In this document: positions 19,311 through 28,143 of the stretch, piece after piece | How positions within the stretch are numbered: position 1 is the stretch's first letter | Layout: each line of letters opens with the position of its first letter | Assembly (NCBI GenBank): GCA_024103425.1 | Contig: JAGFIS010000024.1 | Location: 62,001-126,000 of the forward strand | From: Chitinophagaceae bacterium | Lineage (GTDB): Bacteria; Bacteroidota; Bacteroidia; Chitinophagales; Chitinophagaceae | Direction of reading: 5' to 3' | Length of the DNA: 64,000 nucleotides | The notes under the pieces: generated by a model | What the model was told of the DNA's origin: nothing | What the model saw: the letters and a program-made list of their open reading frames with translations, nothing else | Database searches by the model: none | Translations under genes and position numbers: made by a program

Positions 19311-20333
19311 ATGAGCGACAAAAAAATTACCGCAGCGATTACTGCGGTAGGAGCTTACGTTCCTGAGTACAGATTGACCAATGCCGAGTTGGAAACCATG
19401 GTTGAAACCAACGATGAATGGATTCGCACAAGAACAGGTATTGAAGAAAGAAGAATCCTTAAAGGTGAAAACCAGGGAGTATCGGCCATGGCGATTCCCG
19501 CAGTTGAAAGGCTTCTTAAAAAGCGTGGTATCTCTGCTGAAGAGATAGACTGTATGATTACCTGCACGGTTACACCGGATATGGTTTTCCCTGCAACTTC
19601 CAACATCATCTGCGACAAGATTGGGGCAAAACATGCTTTTGGGTTTGACTTATCAGCAGCTTGTTCCGGATTTCTTTACGGACTTACCATGGGGTCATCG
19701 CTTATCGAAAGCGGCAGGTATAAGAAAGTAATAGTAGTAGGGGCTGATAAGATGAGTGCGATTGTAGATTATACCGACAGAACCACTTGTATTTTGTTTG
19801 GAGATGGTGCGGGTGCTGTGTTACTCGAGCCGAACGAGGAAGGTTATGGAGTGCAGGATAGCTTGTTACGTTCAGATGGTTCCGGAGCTGAGTACCTCAA
19901 GATGTCTGCCGGTGGTTCTAAACGTCCGGCTTCTATAGTGACGGTTACATCTAAAGAACATTATATTTATCAGGAAGGGCAATCTGTTTTCAAATTTGCA
20001 GTTAAAGGCATGGCAGATATTTCACACGACCTGTTGGTTAAGAACAATCTGACCGGGGAAGACATTGCATGGCTGGTACCTCATCAGGCTAATAAGAGAA
20101 TCATCGACGCAACGGCTAACCGCATGGGATTGAGTATGGATAAGGTAATGATTAATATTCAGAAATACGGCAACACGACTTCCGGTACTATTCCCATTTG
20201 TCTTTATGAGTGGGAACACCTGTTGAAGAAGGGCGATCTGATTGTGCTCGCTGCTTTTGGCGGCGGATTTACCTGGGGGGCAACTCTTGTTAAGTGGGCT
20301 TACGACACAAAAAATCCGGCTCAACCATTGTGA
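19311..20333 (+). CDS. fabH: Beta-ketoacyl-ACP synthase III
   Basis: FabH condenses an acyl-CoA primer with malonyl-ACP to start fatty-acid synthesis. The triad is visible as Cys118 (DLSAACSGFLYG), His258 (WLVPHQANKRII) and Asn288 (KYGNTTSGTIP). The N-terminal ITAVGAYVPEYRLTNAELE and TNDEWIRTRTGIEERR motifs are typical. At 340 residues it is slightly longer than the ~317 of E. coli. The stop codon is embedded in the stem of a terminator used by the convergent gene, so the last seven codons are under a double constraint. Confidence 0.94.
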   Translation: MSDKKITAAITAVGAYVPEYRLTNAELETMVETNDEWIRTRTGIEERRILKGENQGVSAMAIPAVERLLKKRGISAEEIDCMITCTVTPDMVFPATSNIICDKIGAKHAFGFDLSAACSGFLYGLTMGSSLIESGRYKKVIVVGADKMSAIVDYTDRTTCILFGDGAGAVLLEPNEEGYGVQDSLLRSDGSGAEYLKMSAGGSKRPASIVTVTSKEHYIYQEGQSVFKFAVKGMADISHDLLVKNNLTGEDIAWLVPHQANKRIIDATANRMGLSMDKVMINIQKYGNTTSGTIPICLYEWEHLLKKGDLIVLAAFGGGFTWGATLVKWAYDTKNPAQPL

Positions 20334-20341
20334 GCCGGATT
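20309..20341 (-). terminator. Terminator of the DUF3078 gene, overlapping the fabH 3' end
   Basis: An 11-bp perfect stem (20313-20323 with 20331-20341) has a 7-base loop. On the minus strand it runs into six T (plus-strand A run 20309-20314). The plus strand has no T run, so it mainly serves the minus-strand gene. Confidence 0.75.
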
Positions 20342-20396
20342 GAAGGAATAAATTATGATTCTAAATAGCGATCTGTTGAGGTTGCTATTTTTATTT

Positions 20397-21332
20397 TTAT
20401 AGATTAACTGTCAGACCTGCACCGATTACCTGTTTAATCTGTAATCCCGGTTTATTCTTTGAAGCACCAAACAACCTGACATCATCATCATAAATCAGGT
20501 CAAGGCCTACGTTGAAGCCAAAGGCTTTAGACACTTTAAAGGTTGCCATATTGGTCATCATAAGGTCAATGTTCTGCGGATTGTGTTTGTAATTGCTGAA
20601 CAGATCAAGCCTTCCCGAGTAGGTGATTTTATCAGTAAATTTCTTCTGATATGTTACACTGGCAAAGGCGCCGAACTCACTCTTAGACCTTTTGCCAGGT
20701 TCAACACCGTAAGCCCCTAATGCCGAGAGAACATCGTCGTGTACAAATACCCAGCGGCTGGTAATCGGAGAGAAGAAAACTGATAATCCATCGACCGGAC
20801 GGTAATCAATACCCAAACTCATAAGCAGGTATCCCGGTGCCATGAAGTTTGACATGTATTCTTTAGTGCCGTCGCTCTTGTAGCTGTAACCTTTAGAGAA
20901 CTGGCTCTGAAAGTTGGTGAGGAAAGCCGCGTTTACTTTATCGCTGAGTGCGTAACCTACTTTTGAAGAGAGGTCAATACGATCGTCATTTTTTCTCGTT
21001 TTCTGACTGGTAGTATTCAGTAAGCCGTAATTGAAGTTTGCACTGTTGTCCCAGCTGATTTTGTCTTTCTTGTATCTTGCCCAAAGCCCGAAATAAGAGT
21101 TAAGCGAGAATGAAAAATCGTCACCACCTGCAGCCCAGTTTTTCTGACTTCCCTGTCCGATGTTGATGTTGAATATTCCACCGGTAGTCCAGATTTTTCC
21201 GCTGTCGTTCTTCGGAAGTTCTTTTGTTGTGTTAGCTGCGCTTTTTAATCCTTTAATAGTTTGGTCTTGTCCATATGATAAAAAAGTGAAGCAAACCAAA
21301 GCAATTGTCAATAAATTCTTCTTAAAAGCCAT
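20397..21332 (-). CDS. DUF3078 family protein, probable outer-membrane barrel
   Basis: The 311-residue protein has a signal peptide (MAFKKNLLTIALVCFTFLSYGQ) and the DUF3078 pattern: IWTTGGIFNINIGQGSQKNWAAGGDDFSFSLNSYFGLWARYKKDKISWDNSANFNYGLL, then DDRIDLSSKVGYALSDK. Alternating short strands and an end in aliphatic/Asn-Leu residues suggest an outer-membrane beta-barrel. The family is widespread in Bacteroidota with no established function that I can state. Confidence 0.82.
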   Translation of the reverse strand: MAFKKNLLTIALVCFTFLSYGQDQTIKGLKSAANTTKELPKNDSGKIWTTGGIFNINIGQGSQKNWAAGGDDFSFSLNSYFGLWARYKKDKISWDNSANFNYGLLNTTSQKTRKNDDRIDLSSKVGYALSDKVNAAFLTNFQSQFSKGYSYKSDGTKEYMSNFMAPGYLLMSLGIDYRPVDGLSVFFSPITSRWVFVHDDVLSALGAYGVEPGKRSKSEFGAFASVTYQKKFTDKITYSGRLDLFSNYKHNPQNIDLMMTNMATFKVSKAFGFNVGLDLIYDDDVRLFGASKNKPGLQIKQVIGAGLTVNL

Positions 21333-21366
21333 TTCTTTCTGCGATTTTGATTTTTATAAAAGTGTG

Positions 21367-21374
21367 CAAAAGTA
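21367..21374 (-). promoter_or_regulatory. Candidate -7 box (TACTTTTG) of the DUF3078 gene
   Basis: The minus strand reads TACTTTTG 34 bases before the ATG. A TTTG lies upstream at 21389-21392, but the 14-base spacing is shorter than usual. Confidence 0.4.
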
Positions 21375-21591
21375 GCTATTATAATAGTCAAAGGGAAAAC
21401 AGGAATGATGAAAAAGGGGATGAAAGAAGCAAAAAATACTATGTATTTAGTTGATATTTAGGTGGTTATAACTGATTTTTGAATACAGGATAGTATATTT
21501 TTTTAGCAATCATTTTAAAATATTTCAAATTTTAAGAGCAATTTTTGAACAAACTTAAAGCGATAATCCTGTGTTCCTGATTCGATTAGTG

Positions 21592-21664
21592 TATATTTGC
21601 ACCGGTTTTTCATAGGATATTGGATTTTAAAACGGGGCTGGATTTTTATCCTGGCCCTTTTTTT
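21592..21664 (+). ncRNA. Candidate short stand-alone transcript (promoter box plus terminator)
   Basis: In the ~410-base gap between two minus-strand genes, the plus strand has TATATTTG at 21592-21599. About 35 bases on there is a hairpin (GGGCTGG at 21635-21641 with CTGGCCC at 21651-21657, including G-T pairs) followed by seven T. The product would be about 60 nt. No open frame or plus-strand neighbour explains it. The rest of the gap is AT-rich with nothing recognisable. Confidence 0.35.
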
Positions 21665-21742
21665 ATTTTAAGGCTTTTCTGTTCCGGCTGTTCAATCCGG
21701 ATTTCCCAACGTTTAGTAATTATAGTTAGACTTGGTTCTGCT

Positions 21743-23557
21743 TCAGGCTTTTGGGGCAGCCTCCTTGAAGTATTCTTTAACGATAGCAGCTTTGTGTCGG
21801 CCAATGAGTGCGGCAATTTCTTCTTCGGGGAGCGCTTTGATTTTCTTTACAGACTTAAATTGAGTCAGCATTTTGGCGGCAGTTTCTTTCCCGATGCCTG
21901 GGATCTTCTCCAATTCATTGGTAAAAGTGTGCTTACTGCGCTGGTTTCTGTGGAAGGTGATTCCGAACCTGTGTACCTCGTCGCGAATGCGGCGGATGAG
22001 TTTAAGCGTCTCACTGTCCCAGGGAAGTTTGACAGATTCCTTATCGCCCGGGAAGAAAATTTCTTCTTCATTTTCTGCCAGCCCTACTACTGTTGCTTTA
22101 CCCTTCATCCCTGTTTCGTTCAATGCTTCCACGGCCGCATTCAGTTGGCCTTTACCTCCGTCGATGATGATGAGTTGCGGTAACGGTTTGTCTTCTGCCA
22201 GAAGGCGGGTGTACCTGCGGGTAACAATTTCCTTCATGCTGGCAAAGTCGTTGATACCCGTAACTGTTTTTATTTTAAACCTTCGGTATTCGTTTTTGTC
22301 GGGTACTCCGTTTCTGAAATACACCATAGCTGCTACCGGGAAGCTTCCCTGGAAGTTAGAGTTATCAAAGCACTCGATGCGTACCGGTAATTCAGGCAGA
22401 TGAAGATCTTCCTGAAGCTTACGCAATACCTCCTTGATTTGAGAAGAAGTTTTTTCCTCCAGGTGCAGCATCTTTTTTCTCTTGATGGCGGAAAGGAAAT
22501 AGTTGACATTCTTCTCAGAGAGGTCAAGCAGTTTTTTCTTATCACCTGCTTTCGGGATTTTCACAGTAAAAGTATTGTCTGTTTCAACCTTAATCGGAAC
22601 CACCACTTCTTCAGCACGGCTGTTGAATTTATTGCGCAGCTCTATAATGGCAAGAGAAAGAATTTCTTCATCTGTTTCGTCGAGCTTTGGCTTTAGCTGT
22701 ATGGTGTGTGTCTGGACAATAGTGCCATTCTGTACCATCAGGTAATTCACGTAGGCAGTATCTTTTTGCCTTAAGATAGAAAAGACATCAAGGTCGATAA
22801 TAGACTTGCTCACGACTGCCGAGCGCGCCTCATAATCCTGAAGCCTGTCAAGCTTTGTCTTCACTTCGGCTGCGAGCTCAAACTGCAGATTATCTACATA
22901 ATACTGCATCTCTTCTTTGTAACGCTGAATGACGGGAGTCAGATTTCCGCGCAGCATTTGCCTGATCTGGCGCAGTCCTTCTTCATAATCTTCCTTGCTT
23001 TGTAACCCTTCGCACGGGCCCTTGCAATTTCCTAAATGATACTCAAGACAGACTCTGAACTTCTTTGCCTGTATATTTTTATCCGTCAGATTGAGTTTGC
23101 ATGTGCGCAGCGGAATGAATTCTTTTATAAAAGCCAGCAAGTCGCGCACCATGCCGACAGATGTAAACGGACCGATATACTCTGATCCGTCGTTAATTCT
23201 GTTGCGCGTAAGATATACCCTCGGGAAGGGCTCGTTTTTGATTACGATGTAGGGATACGACTTTCCATCCTTCAGGTTGATGTTGTATTTGGGCTGGTAT
23301 TCTTTAATCAGGTTGTTCTCTAACAGGAAAGCATCATTCTCGTTGTTGACGATTGTAAATTCAATTTTTGCAATCCGTTTTACAAGTTCGTGGGTTTTAT
23401 AACCCGCAAAAGTTTTCGTGAAGTAAGAGCTGACCCGCTTCTTGATATTCTTTGCCTTGCCGACATAGATGATGGTGCCGTCTTCGTCGAAATATTTATA
23501 GATACCCGGCTGACTCGGCAGGGTAGGCATTATTTTCCGGTATTCTTCCTTGGTCAT
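21743..23557 (-). CDS. uvrC: UvrABC excision nuclease subunit C
   Basis: UvrC makes the two incisions in nucleotide excision repair. The 604-residue protein has the N-terminal GIY-YIG nuclease domain (GIYKYFDEDGTIIYVGKAKNIKKRVSSYF). Four cysteines at the expected spacing (CKLNLTDKNIQAKKFRVC, then CKGPC) match the iron-sulfur site of UvrC. The UVR motif (ELAAEVKTKLDRLQDYE), the RNase H-like C-terminal nuclease (RIECFDNSNFQGSFPVAAMVYF, then IIDGGKGQLNAA) and the terminal helix-hairpin-helix pair (LEKIPGIGKETAAKMLTQF) follow. It lies 24 bases after a small lipoprotein gene on the same strand, probably in one operon. Confidence 0.96.
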   Translation of the reverse strand: MTKEEYRKIMPTLPSQPGIYKYFDEDGTIIYVGKAKNIKKRVSSYFTKTFAGYKTHELVKRIAKIEFTIVNNENDAFLLENNLIKEYQPKYNINLKDGKSYPYIVIKNEPFPRVYLTRNRINDGSEYIGPFTSVGMVRDLLAFIKEFIPLRTCKLNLTDKNIQAKKFRVCLEYHLGNCKGPCEGLQSKEDYEEGLRQIRQMLRGNLTPVIQRYKEEMQYYVDNLQFELAAEVKTKLDRLQDYEARSAVVSKSIIDLDVFSILRQKDTAYVNYLMVQNGTIVQTHTIQLKPKLDETDEEILSLAIIELRNKFNSRAEEVVVPIKVETDNTFTVKIPKAGDKKKLLDLSEKNVNYFLSAIKRKKMLHLEEKTSSQIKEVLRKLQEDLHLPELPVRIECFDNSNFQGSFPVAAMVYFRNGVPDKNEYRRFKIKTVTGINDFASMKEIVTRRYTRLLAEDKPLPQLIIIDGGKGQLNAAVEALNETGMKGKATVVGLAENEEEIFFPGDKESVKLPWDSETLKLIRRIRDEVHRFGITFHRNQRSKHTFTNELEKIPGIGKETAAKMLTQFKSVKKIKALPEEEIAALIGRHKAAIVKEYFKEAAPKA

Positions 23558-23581
23558 TTTAATGTTCCTCCCTTGAGTAAA

Positions 23582-24166
23582 CTACTCAGTAAAGTTCCAT
23601 TTCACTTTTTCCTCAGTAACATTTCCGTTGATCAGCTTGCGGATGGAAAACCAGTTACCTGATTTCCATGTCAGTTGTGTAGTAGTATCTCCGTTCTCTT
23701 TAACCAGATAAATGCGGTTGACCTCACTCGTCTGAGGGTCTATGTAAACATCTATCTCTTTCAAATCGGTTACTTCATCTGAGCCCTGTTTCGGGGTATA
23801 AGTAAACGTAAAAGCATTAATTGTCTGGTCTAAGAATGAATTTCCCACGAAATACTTCTGAAGGGACGCAGAGTCGATTACAGGATTCAGAAACGCCTGC
23901 GCCAGTGTCTTTGCATCCTCTCTCTCAAACCAGATGGAATCGACAGTCCTGCCATTCTCAATCGTTTTGAGAAGTGTGACGGGAGACTTCTCGATATTGC
24001 TGATCTGGCCGAGCAGATAATCCGTAACAGGAAAAATCGGGATTGTATCCCTTGCTATTTCAGTATCTGCTGAATCACCTGCGCCTGCTTCCTCCTTTGT
24101 CTCGGTGTTGTTACAAGCGGTAATAATTATAGAAAAAAGTAAACTGAATCTTATCAATTTGAGCAT
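23582..24166 (-). CDS. Small lipoprotein of unknown function
   Basis: The ATG at 24166 gives 194 residues; a TTG two codons upstream is a less likely start. The signal ends in a lipobox (FSIIITAC, Cys18) followed by Asn-Asn and an acidic Glu/Asp/Ala/Thr linker. The rest is a beta-rich domain of about 150 residues (TVDSIWFEREDAKTLAQAFLNPVIDSASLQKYF, DLKEIDVYIDPQTSEVNRIYLVKE) ending in a basic, Trp-containing tail. I do not recognise the family. A TAACTTTG box (24170-24177, minus strand) sits almost against the ATG, so the message may be nearly leaderless. uvrC follows. Confidence 0.75.
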   Translation of the reverse strand: MLKLIRFSLLFSIIITACNNTETKEEAGAGDSADTEIARDTIPIFPVTDYLLGQISNIEKSPVTLLKTIENGRTVDSIWFEREDAKTLAQAFLNPVIDSASLQKYFVGNSFLDQTINAFTFTYTPKQGSDEVTDLKEIDVYIDPQTSEVNRIYLVKENGDTTTQLTWKSGNWFSIRKLINGNVTEEKVKWNFTE

Positions 24167-24292
24167 ACTCAAAGTTACGAAGGTTTAAGAGAGGTGATAG
24201 CAAGGATATTAATATAACAAGAAGAATTAAGAAGATTTTGATGAAATTTACCTTGTAAATATTCACTATTTCTGACATCTTTGTTATCCGCT

Positions 24293-25393
24293 ATGAAACG
24301 AACCCCCCTTTTCCTAAGTCTGGTTTTATTTTCTGTCCTTTCAGCTTTAGCTCAGGAAAAAAGCAGTTATTATATTAAAGGGCAAGTACTCGATAACACT
24401 ACCGGCCAGCCACTGGCTTACGCTTCGGTGGTTGCACAGAATACTACCATCGGAACGCTTTCAGATTCCATAGGTAATTTTTCCATCCGCCTGCCCGAAG
24501 GTGGTTACACACTTACTATTACTTATGCGGGTTATGTAAGTGAAGATGTCAGAGTCAGCCGTCAGTCGGCAGAAGAAGAATTGTTTGTTGCTTTATCGCC
24601 CGAAGTTCAGCAACTGGAGGGTGTGGAGATTGTCTTAGATCTTGCGTTGAAAGACGGATGGGAGCGGTACGGAGATTTTTTTCTTGAGAACTTTTTAGGC
24701 AGGACCGAAAATGCACTGACTTGCATCATCAGAAATCCGGGCGACCTCAGGTTCTTTTTTTATGAGAACAGGAACACGCTGAAGGTGACTTCTAAAGAAC
24801 CCTTGGTTGTAGAGAATTTCGCATTGGGATATACACTGAAGTTCAGCATAGACTCCTTCACCAATAACTTTGATACAAGGATTTCAACGTTTGCAGGTTA
24901 TCCGGTTTTTGAAGAAATGCAGGGCACGAAGGCGCAGAGAAGATTGTGGGACAAGAACCGCAAGAATACCTATTACGGTTCACTGCTGCACTTTATGCGA
25001 ACGCTTTACGACAGGAAACTCGAAGAAGAAGAGTATGAACTGAATTTCTTTGATCCCAAGAACAATAAAGAAGCAGCAGAAGTTGCTAATGTTTATAAGG
25101 CACTCAACTTTGAAATGGATACGCTTGGTGTGGTGCTCATCAGGCCCGAGTACCCGGTGATGAGCATTGCATACAAAAAAGAAAAACCGGAGTCAAACTA
25201 TTTGAAGATTGACCCGAGAACCAATAAGAACTTCCAGGTTTCGACACTGCTGTTCAATTCGTCAGAGCCAATTTCAGTAGAAGAAAACGGTTACTATTAT
25301 GAACAAAGGGAGATTGTAACCAATGGTTACCTCGGATACAAAAAGATAGCAGACCTGTTGCCGTACGACTACCGTCCGCCATCAGTTGATTGA
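24293..25393 (+). CDS. Secreted protein with N-terminal carboxypeptidase-like regulatory domain
   Basis: The ATG at 24293 gives 366 residues and begins with a signal peptide (MKRTPLFLSLVLFSVLSALAQ). Residues ~25-110 form the CarboxypepD_reg-like beta-sandwich typical of Bacteroidota surface proteins (YYIKGQVLDNTTGQPLAYASVVAQNTTIGTLSDSIGNFSIRLPEGGYTLTITYAGY). The remaining ~250 residues are unlike a TonB receptor plug or barrel: the protein is far too short, and residues 120-366 look globular. This resembles the N-terminal part of DUF5686-type proteins, but I am not sure. Its 3' end overlaps lpxD on the other strand by 25 bases. Confidence 0.78.
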   Translation: MKRTPLFLSLVLFSVLSALAQEKSSYYIKGQVLDNTTGQPLAYASVVAQNTTIGTLSDSIGNFSIRLPEGGYTLTITYAGYVSEDVRVSRQSAEEELFVALSPEVQQLEGVEIVLDLALKDGWERYGDFFLENFLGRTENALTCIIRNPGDLRFFFYENRNTLKVTSKEPLVVENFALGYTLKFSIDSFTNNFDTRISTFAGYPVFEEMQGTKAQRRLWDKNRKNTYYGSLLHFMRTLYDRKLEEEEYELNFFDPKNNKEAAEVANVYKALNFEMDTLGVVLIRPEYPVMSIAYKKEKPESNYLKIDPRTNKNFQVSTLLFNSSEPISVEENGYYYEQREIVTNGYLGYKKIADLLPYDYRPPSVD

Positions 25394-26334
25394 ATCTTGC
25401 GGACGGCTTCCCAGATTTCGGGCAACCGTTTCAGCATCACGTACTCTCTTCGTTTAGCGGTGAAGTCAATTGCAGGAGAACCAAAGTAAGTATTACCCGC
25501 TTTCAGATCAGTTGCTACACCTGACTTACCCATCACCATAACATTGTCTCCGATGTTGAGTGTCTTGCTGATGCCTACCTGCCCCCACATGGTTACACCA
25601 TCGCCGATAGTACAGCCTCCTGCAATACCTACCTGGCTGGCGAACAGACAATTCTTACCAACAATGACATCATGCCCGATCTGAACAAGGTTGTCTATTT
25701 TAGTTCCTTGTCCGATTTTGGTTACTGCACTAACACCGCGGTCTATTGTGCAGTTGGCTCCGATTTCAACATAGTCTTCAATCAATACCTCACCGCAAGT
25801 ATGCATCTTTTTATACCACACATCGCGGTTCTTTTTGGTGTTGTAGTAGAAGGCATCACCACCGATGACGGTTCCTGAGTGAATCTCAACATGCTTGCCG
25901 ATTGTTACATTGTCGTAGATGGTTACGTTGGGATGTATGACAGCGTCTTCGCCGATCTTAACGTTGTTACCGATATAAACATTGGGCATAATCACTGCCG
26001 TCTCGTGGATGGAGGCTGAGGTACTGATCATTTCCATCGAGGGCGAGAACGGACGGAAGTGTTTAGTAATCTTCTGATAGGCTTCAAACGGCTCGTCACA
26101 TACGAGCAGCGTCTTCCCTTCGGGTACTTTATAGCTCTGATTGATGATGATAAAAGTAGCTTCGCTATTGATGCATTTGTCGTAATACTTGGGATGATCG
26201 ACAAACACGATGTCTCCTTTTTGTACTCTGTGAATCTCGTTGATGCCTGTTGCCATTGCATCTGCGTTACCTTCAATTTTAGCATTGATGAATTCGCTGA
26301 GCCATTGGGCAGAAACGGGTGATGGAAATTGCAT
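25369..26334 (-). CDS. lpxD: UDP-3-O-acylglucosamine N-acyltransferase (LpxD family)
   Basis: LpxD adds the second acyl chain during lipid A synthesis, using acyl-ACP. An N-terminal uridine-binding domain (VQKGDIVFVDHPKYYDKCINSEATFIII) is followed by hexapeptide repeats of a left-handed beta-helix (MPNVYIGNNVKIGEDAVIHPNVTIYDNVTIG). The catalytic His221 is in NLVQIGHDVIVGKN. A loop insertion (YYNTKKNRDVWYKKMHTCG, ~163-181) lies in the helix. At 321 residues it is a little shorter than E. coli LpxD (341). Many Bacteroidota carry two LpxD-like proteins, so this could be the second paralogue. Confidence 0.85.
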   Translation of the reverse strand: MQFPSPVSAQWLSEFINAKIEGNADAMATGINEIHRVQKGDIVFVDHPKYYDKCINSEATFIIINQSYKVPEGKTLLVCDEPFEAYQKITKHFRPFSPSMEMISTSASIHETAVIMPNVYIGNNVKIGEDAVIHPNVTIYDNVTIGKHVEIHSGTVIGGDAFYYNTKKNRDVWYKKMHTCGEVLIEDYVEIGANCTIDRGVSAVTKIGQGTKIDNLVQIGHDVIVGKNCLFASQVGIAGGCTIGDGVTMWGQVGISKTLNIGDNVMVMGKSGVATDLKAGNTYFGSPAIDFTAKRREYVMLKRLPEIWEAVRKIQSTDGGR

Positions 26335-26354
26335 AACCTGAAATTTTTGTCAGG

Positions 26355-26362
26355 CAAATATA
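26355..26362 (-). promoter_or_regulatory. lpxD -7 box (TATATTTG)
   Basis: The minus strand reads TATATTTG 20 bases before the lpxD ATG. No clear -33 TTTG is visible. Confidence 0.5.
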
Positions 26363-26548
26363 CATCGCGATCGAGGTGTAAGAAAAAGAATGAAGAAGGG
26401 GTAGTGCAATAGAAACAAGTTTATTTCGTTTTTGATTTTGAATAGGAAGTTTTTAAAAAATTAAGAGCTTCAGGAATTCATCCTTATCCACAAGGCTATT
26501 AAAAATGTTGATAAAAAAAATTTGAAAAACTTTCTTAGTAGTCAATTT

Positions 26549-26636
26549 TATATTTAATATTGTGGTAGGAATTTTTTCCTGTACCTACTAACCCATCCAT
26601 ATAACAAGGCCCGTGCATTCTGACGGGCTTTCTTTT
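26549..26636 (+). ncRNA. Candidate small RNA or attenuator leader before the pseudouridine synthase gene
   Basis: TATATTTA at 26549-26556 is one base from the -7 consensus. A hairpin around GTAGG / CCTAC (26564-26588) follows, then a terminator: nine pairs between 26606-26614 and 26623-26631 with an 8-base loop and a T-rich tail to 26636. The gene starts 24 bases later and no plus-strand gene ends nearby, so this is either a ~75-nt RNA or a regulated leader. Upstream of it (26363-26548) I see only AT-rich sequence. Confidence 0.4.
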
Positions 26637-26659
26637 TGTAAATAACTCTGTGATCATTC

Positions 26660-27265
26660 TTGAAAAGAAAAGACGAAATCCGCTATTTTAAAATCTATAA
26701 ACCTTACAGAGTGTTGACACAATTCACTTCTGAAGGAGAGAAAAAATGTCTCAAAGATTTTTTTGATGTCCCCGCAAACGCTTATCCGGTGGGCCGTCTG
26801 GACTATGACAGTGAAGGATTGCTCATTATTACTAATGATAAAAAACTGAATCATCTCTTACTCAATCCGAAGTTCAATCACCGGCGGGAATATCTCGCAC
26901 AGGTTGAAGGAATACCAACAGAAGAACAGTTGAAGAAGCTGGCCGGTGGTGTCAGCATCAATGTAAGAGGAGAGAAGATGAGAGCAGAAAATTGTGAGGC
27001 AGAGTGGCTGAGGATACCGCCAAAAGTTCCTGACAGGAATCCGCCGATCAGATTCAGAAAATCAGTTCCCGATTCCTGGTTAAGAATCTCTCTTACCGAA
27101 GGAAAGAATCGTCAGGTTCGGAAGATGACGGCTGCCGTCGGCTTGCCAACACTGCGTCTGATCAGAACTAAAATTGAGAGTGTTGCTTTAGGAAATATGC
27201 AGCCGGGAGATATGATTGAACTAAGTAGGCAAGATTTATATAACTTGCTCCGCATAAAATTGTAA
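26660..27265 (+). CDS. Pseudouridine synthase, RluE/RsuA-type
   Basis: This enzyme isomerises a uridine in rRNA. The catalytic aspartate lies in YPVGRLDYDSEGLLIITNDKKLNHLLLNP, the RsuA/RluB/E/F-class motif. The KIYKPYRVLTQFTSEGEKKCLKDF opening and the LTEGKNRQVRKMTAAVGLPTLRLIRTKI block complete the fold. There is no N-terminal S4 domain, as in RluE. No ATG is available at the start: the frame opens after a stop at 26651 and the only sensible initiation codon is TTG at 26660. yicC follows after 2 bases. Confidence 0.88.
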   Translation: MKRKDEIRYFKIYKPYRVLTQFTSEGEKKCLKDFFDVPANAYPVGRLDYDSEGLLIITNDKKLNHLLLNPKFNHRREYLAQVEGIPTEEQLKKLAGGVSINVRGEKMRAENCEAEWLRIPPKVPDRNPPIRFRKSVPDSWLRISLTEGKNRQVRKMTAAVGLPTLRLIRTKIESVALGNMQPGDMIELSRQDLYNLLRIKL

Positions 27266-27267
27266 GT

Positions 27268-28143
27268 ATGATCAAATCGATGACTGGTTTTGGAAGAGCA
27301 GAGGGTGTTATAAATGATACAGGATATCTGGTTGAAATCAGGTCTCTGAACGGCAAGTTGTTTGATGTTAACCTTAAGATTCCACAGGCGTTAAAGCCCT
27401 ATGAGTTTGAAATCAGAAATATCATTCAGGAGGGGCTGGCAAGAGGATCTGTAGAATGCTTCATCACCGTAAAGCAAAACGGCAGTGCCAAATCGCTTGC
27501 CATCAATACCGATCTTATCAAAAGTTATATAAATCAAATGAAGAGCCTGGCATCTGAAATGAATGTCGATGATTCAGGACTGCTGGCTGCTATTCTTCGT
27601 TTACCTGAGGTAGTGGCGCCTTCCACCGAAGTTGCAGACGAGGAAGAATGGAAGTTTTTGAAAGGCCTGATTGCAGATGCAGTGAAGGATGTGAATCAGC
27701 ACAGGATTGACGAGGGACAGGTACTGCTGAAAGAGTTGAAAACGCGGATTCAGAATATACAAAAGTTGGAAGAAGAAGTGGCTGCTCTCGAGCCTGAGAG
27801 GAAAAAGAAAATCAAAGCCAACCTGATGAAGATGGTAAAAGAGAATATAGACGACGAGAGTTACGACCCTAACCGTCTGGAGCAGGAGATGGTGTACTAT
27901 ATTGAGAAGATAGACATCAGAGAAGAGCAGGTAAGACTGCGCAACCATTGTAATTACTTCATTGAAATCCTTGAAGATAAGCAGGAGGCCAATGGAAAGA
28001 AACTTGCATTCCTGTTGCAGGAGATTGGAAGGGAGATCAATACCACAGGCTCGAAAGCGTATGATCTGGATATTCAAAAGTGTGTGGTGCTGATGAAAGA
28101 TGAACTGGAGAAAGCAAAAGAGCAAACATTCAATGTTTTATAA
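27268..28143 (+). CDS. yicC: YicC-family endoribonuclease
   Basis: YicC/YloC proteins are RNA-binding factors with endoribonuclease activity. The N-terminal half (MIKSMTGFGRAEGVINDTGYLVEIRSLNGKLFDVNLKIP) and the C-terminal DUF1732 half (EDKQEANGKKLAFLLQEIGREINTTGSKAYDLDIQKCVVLMKDELEKAKEQ) are both highly typical, and 291 residues is the usual length. It lies 2 bases after the pseudouridine synthase and overlaps the gldH start, so the three genes are probably translated from one message. Confidence 0.94.
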   Translation: MIKSMTGFGRAEGVINDTGYLVEIRSLNGKLFDVNLKIPQALKPYEFEIRNIIQEGLARGSVECFITVKQNGSAKSLAINTDLIKSYINQMKSLASEMNVDDSGLLAAILRLPEVVAPSTEVADEEEWKFLKGLIADAVKDVNQHRIDEGQVLLKELKTRIQNIQKLEEEVAALEPERKKKIKANLMKMVKENIDDESYDPNRLEQEMVYYIEKIDIREEQVRLRNHCNYFIEILEDKQEANGKKLAFLLQEIGREINTTGSKAYDLDIQKCVVLMKDELEKAKEQTFNVL

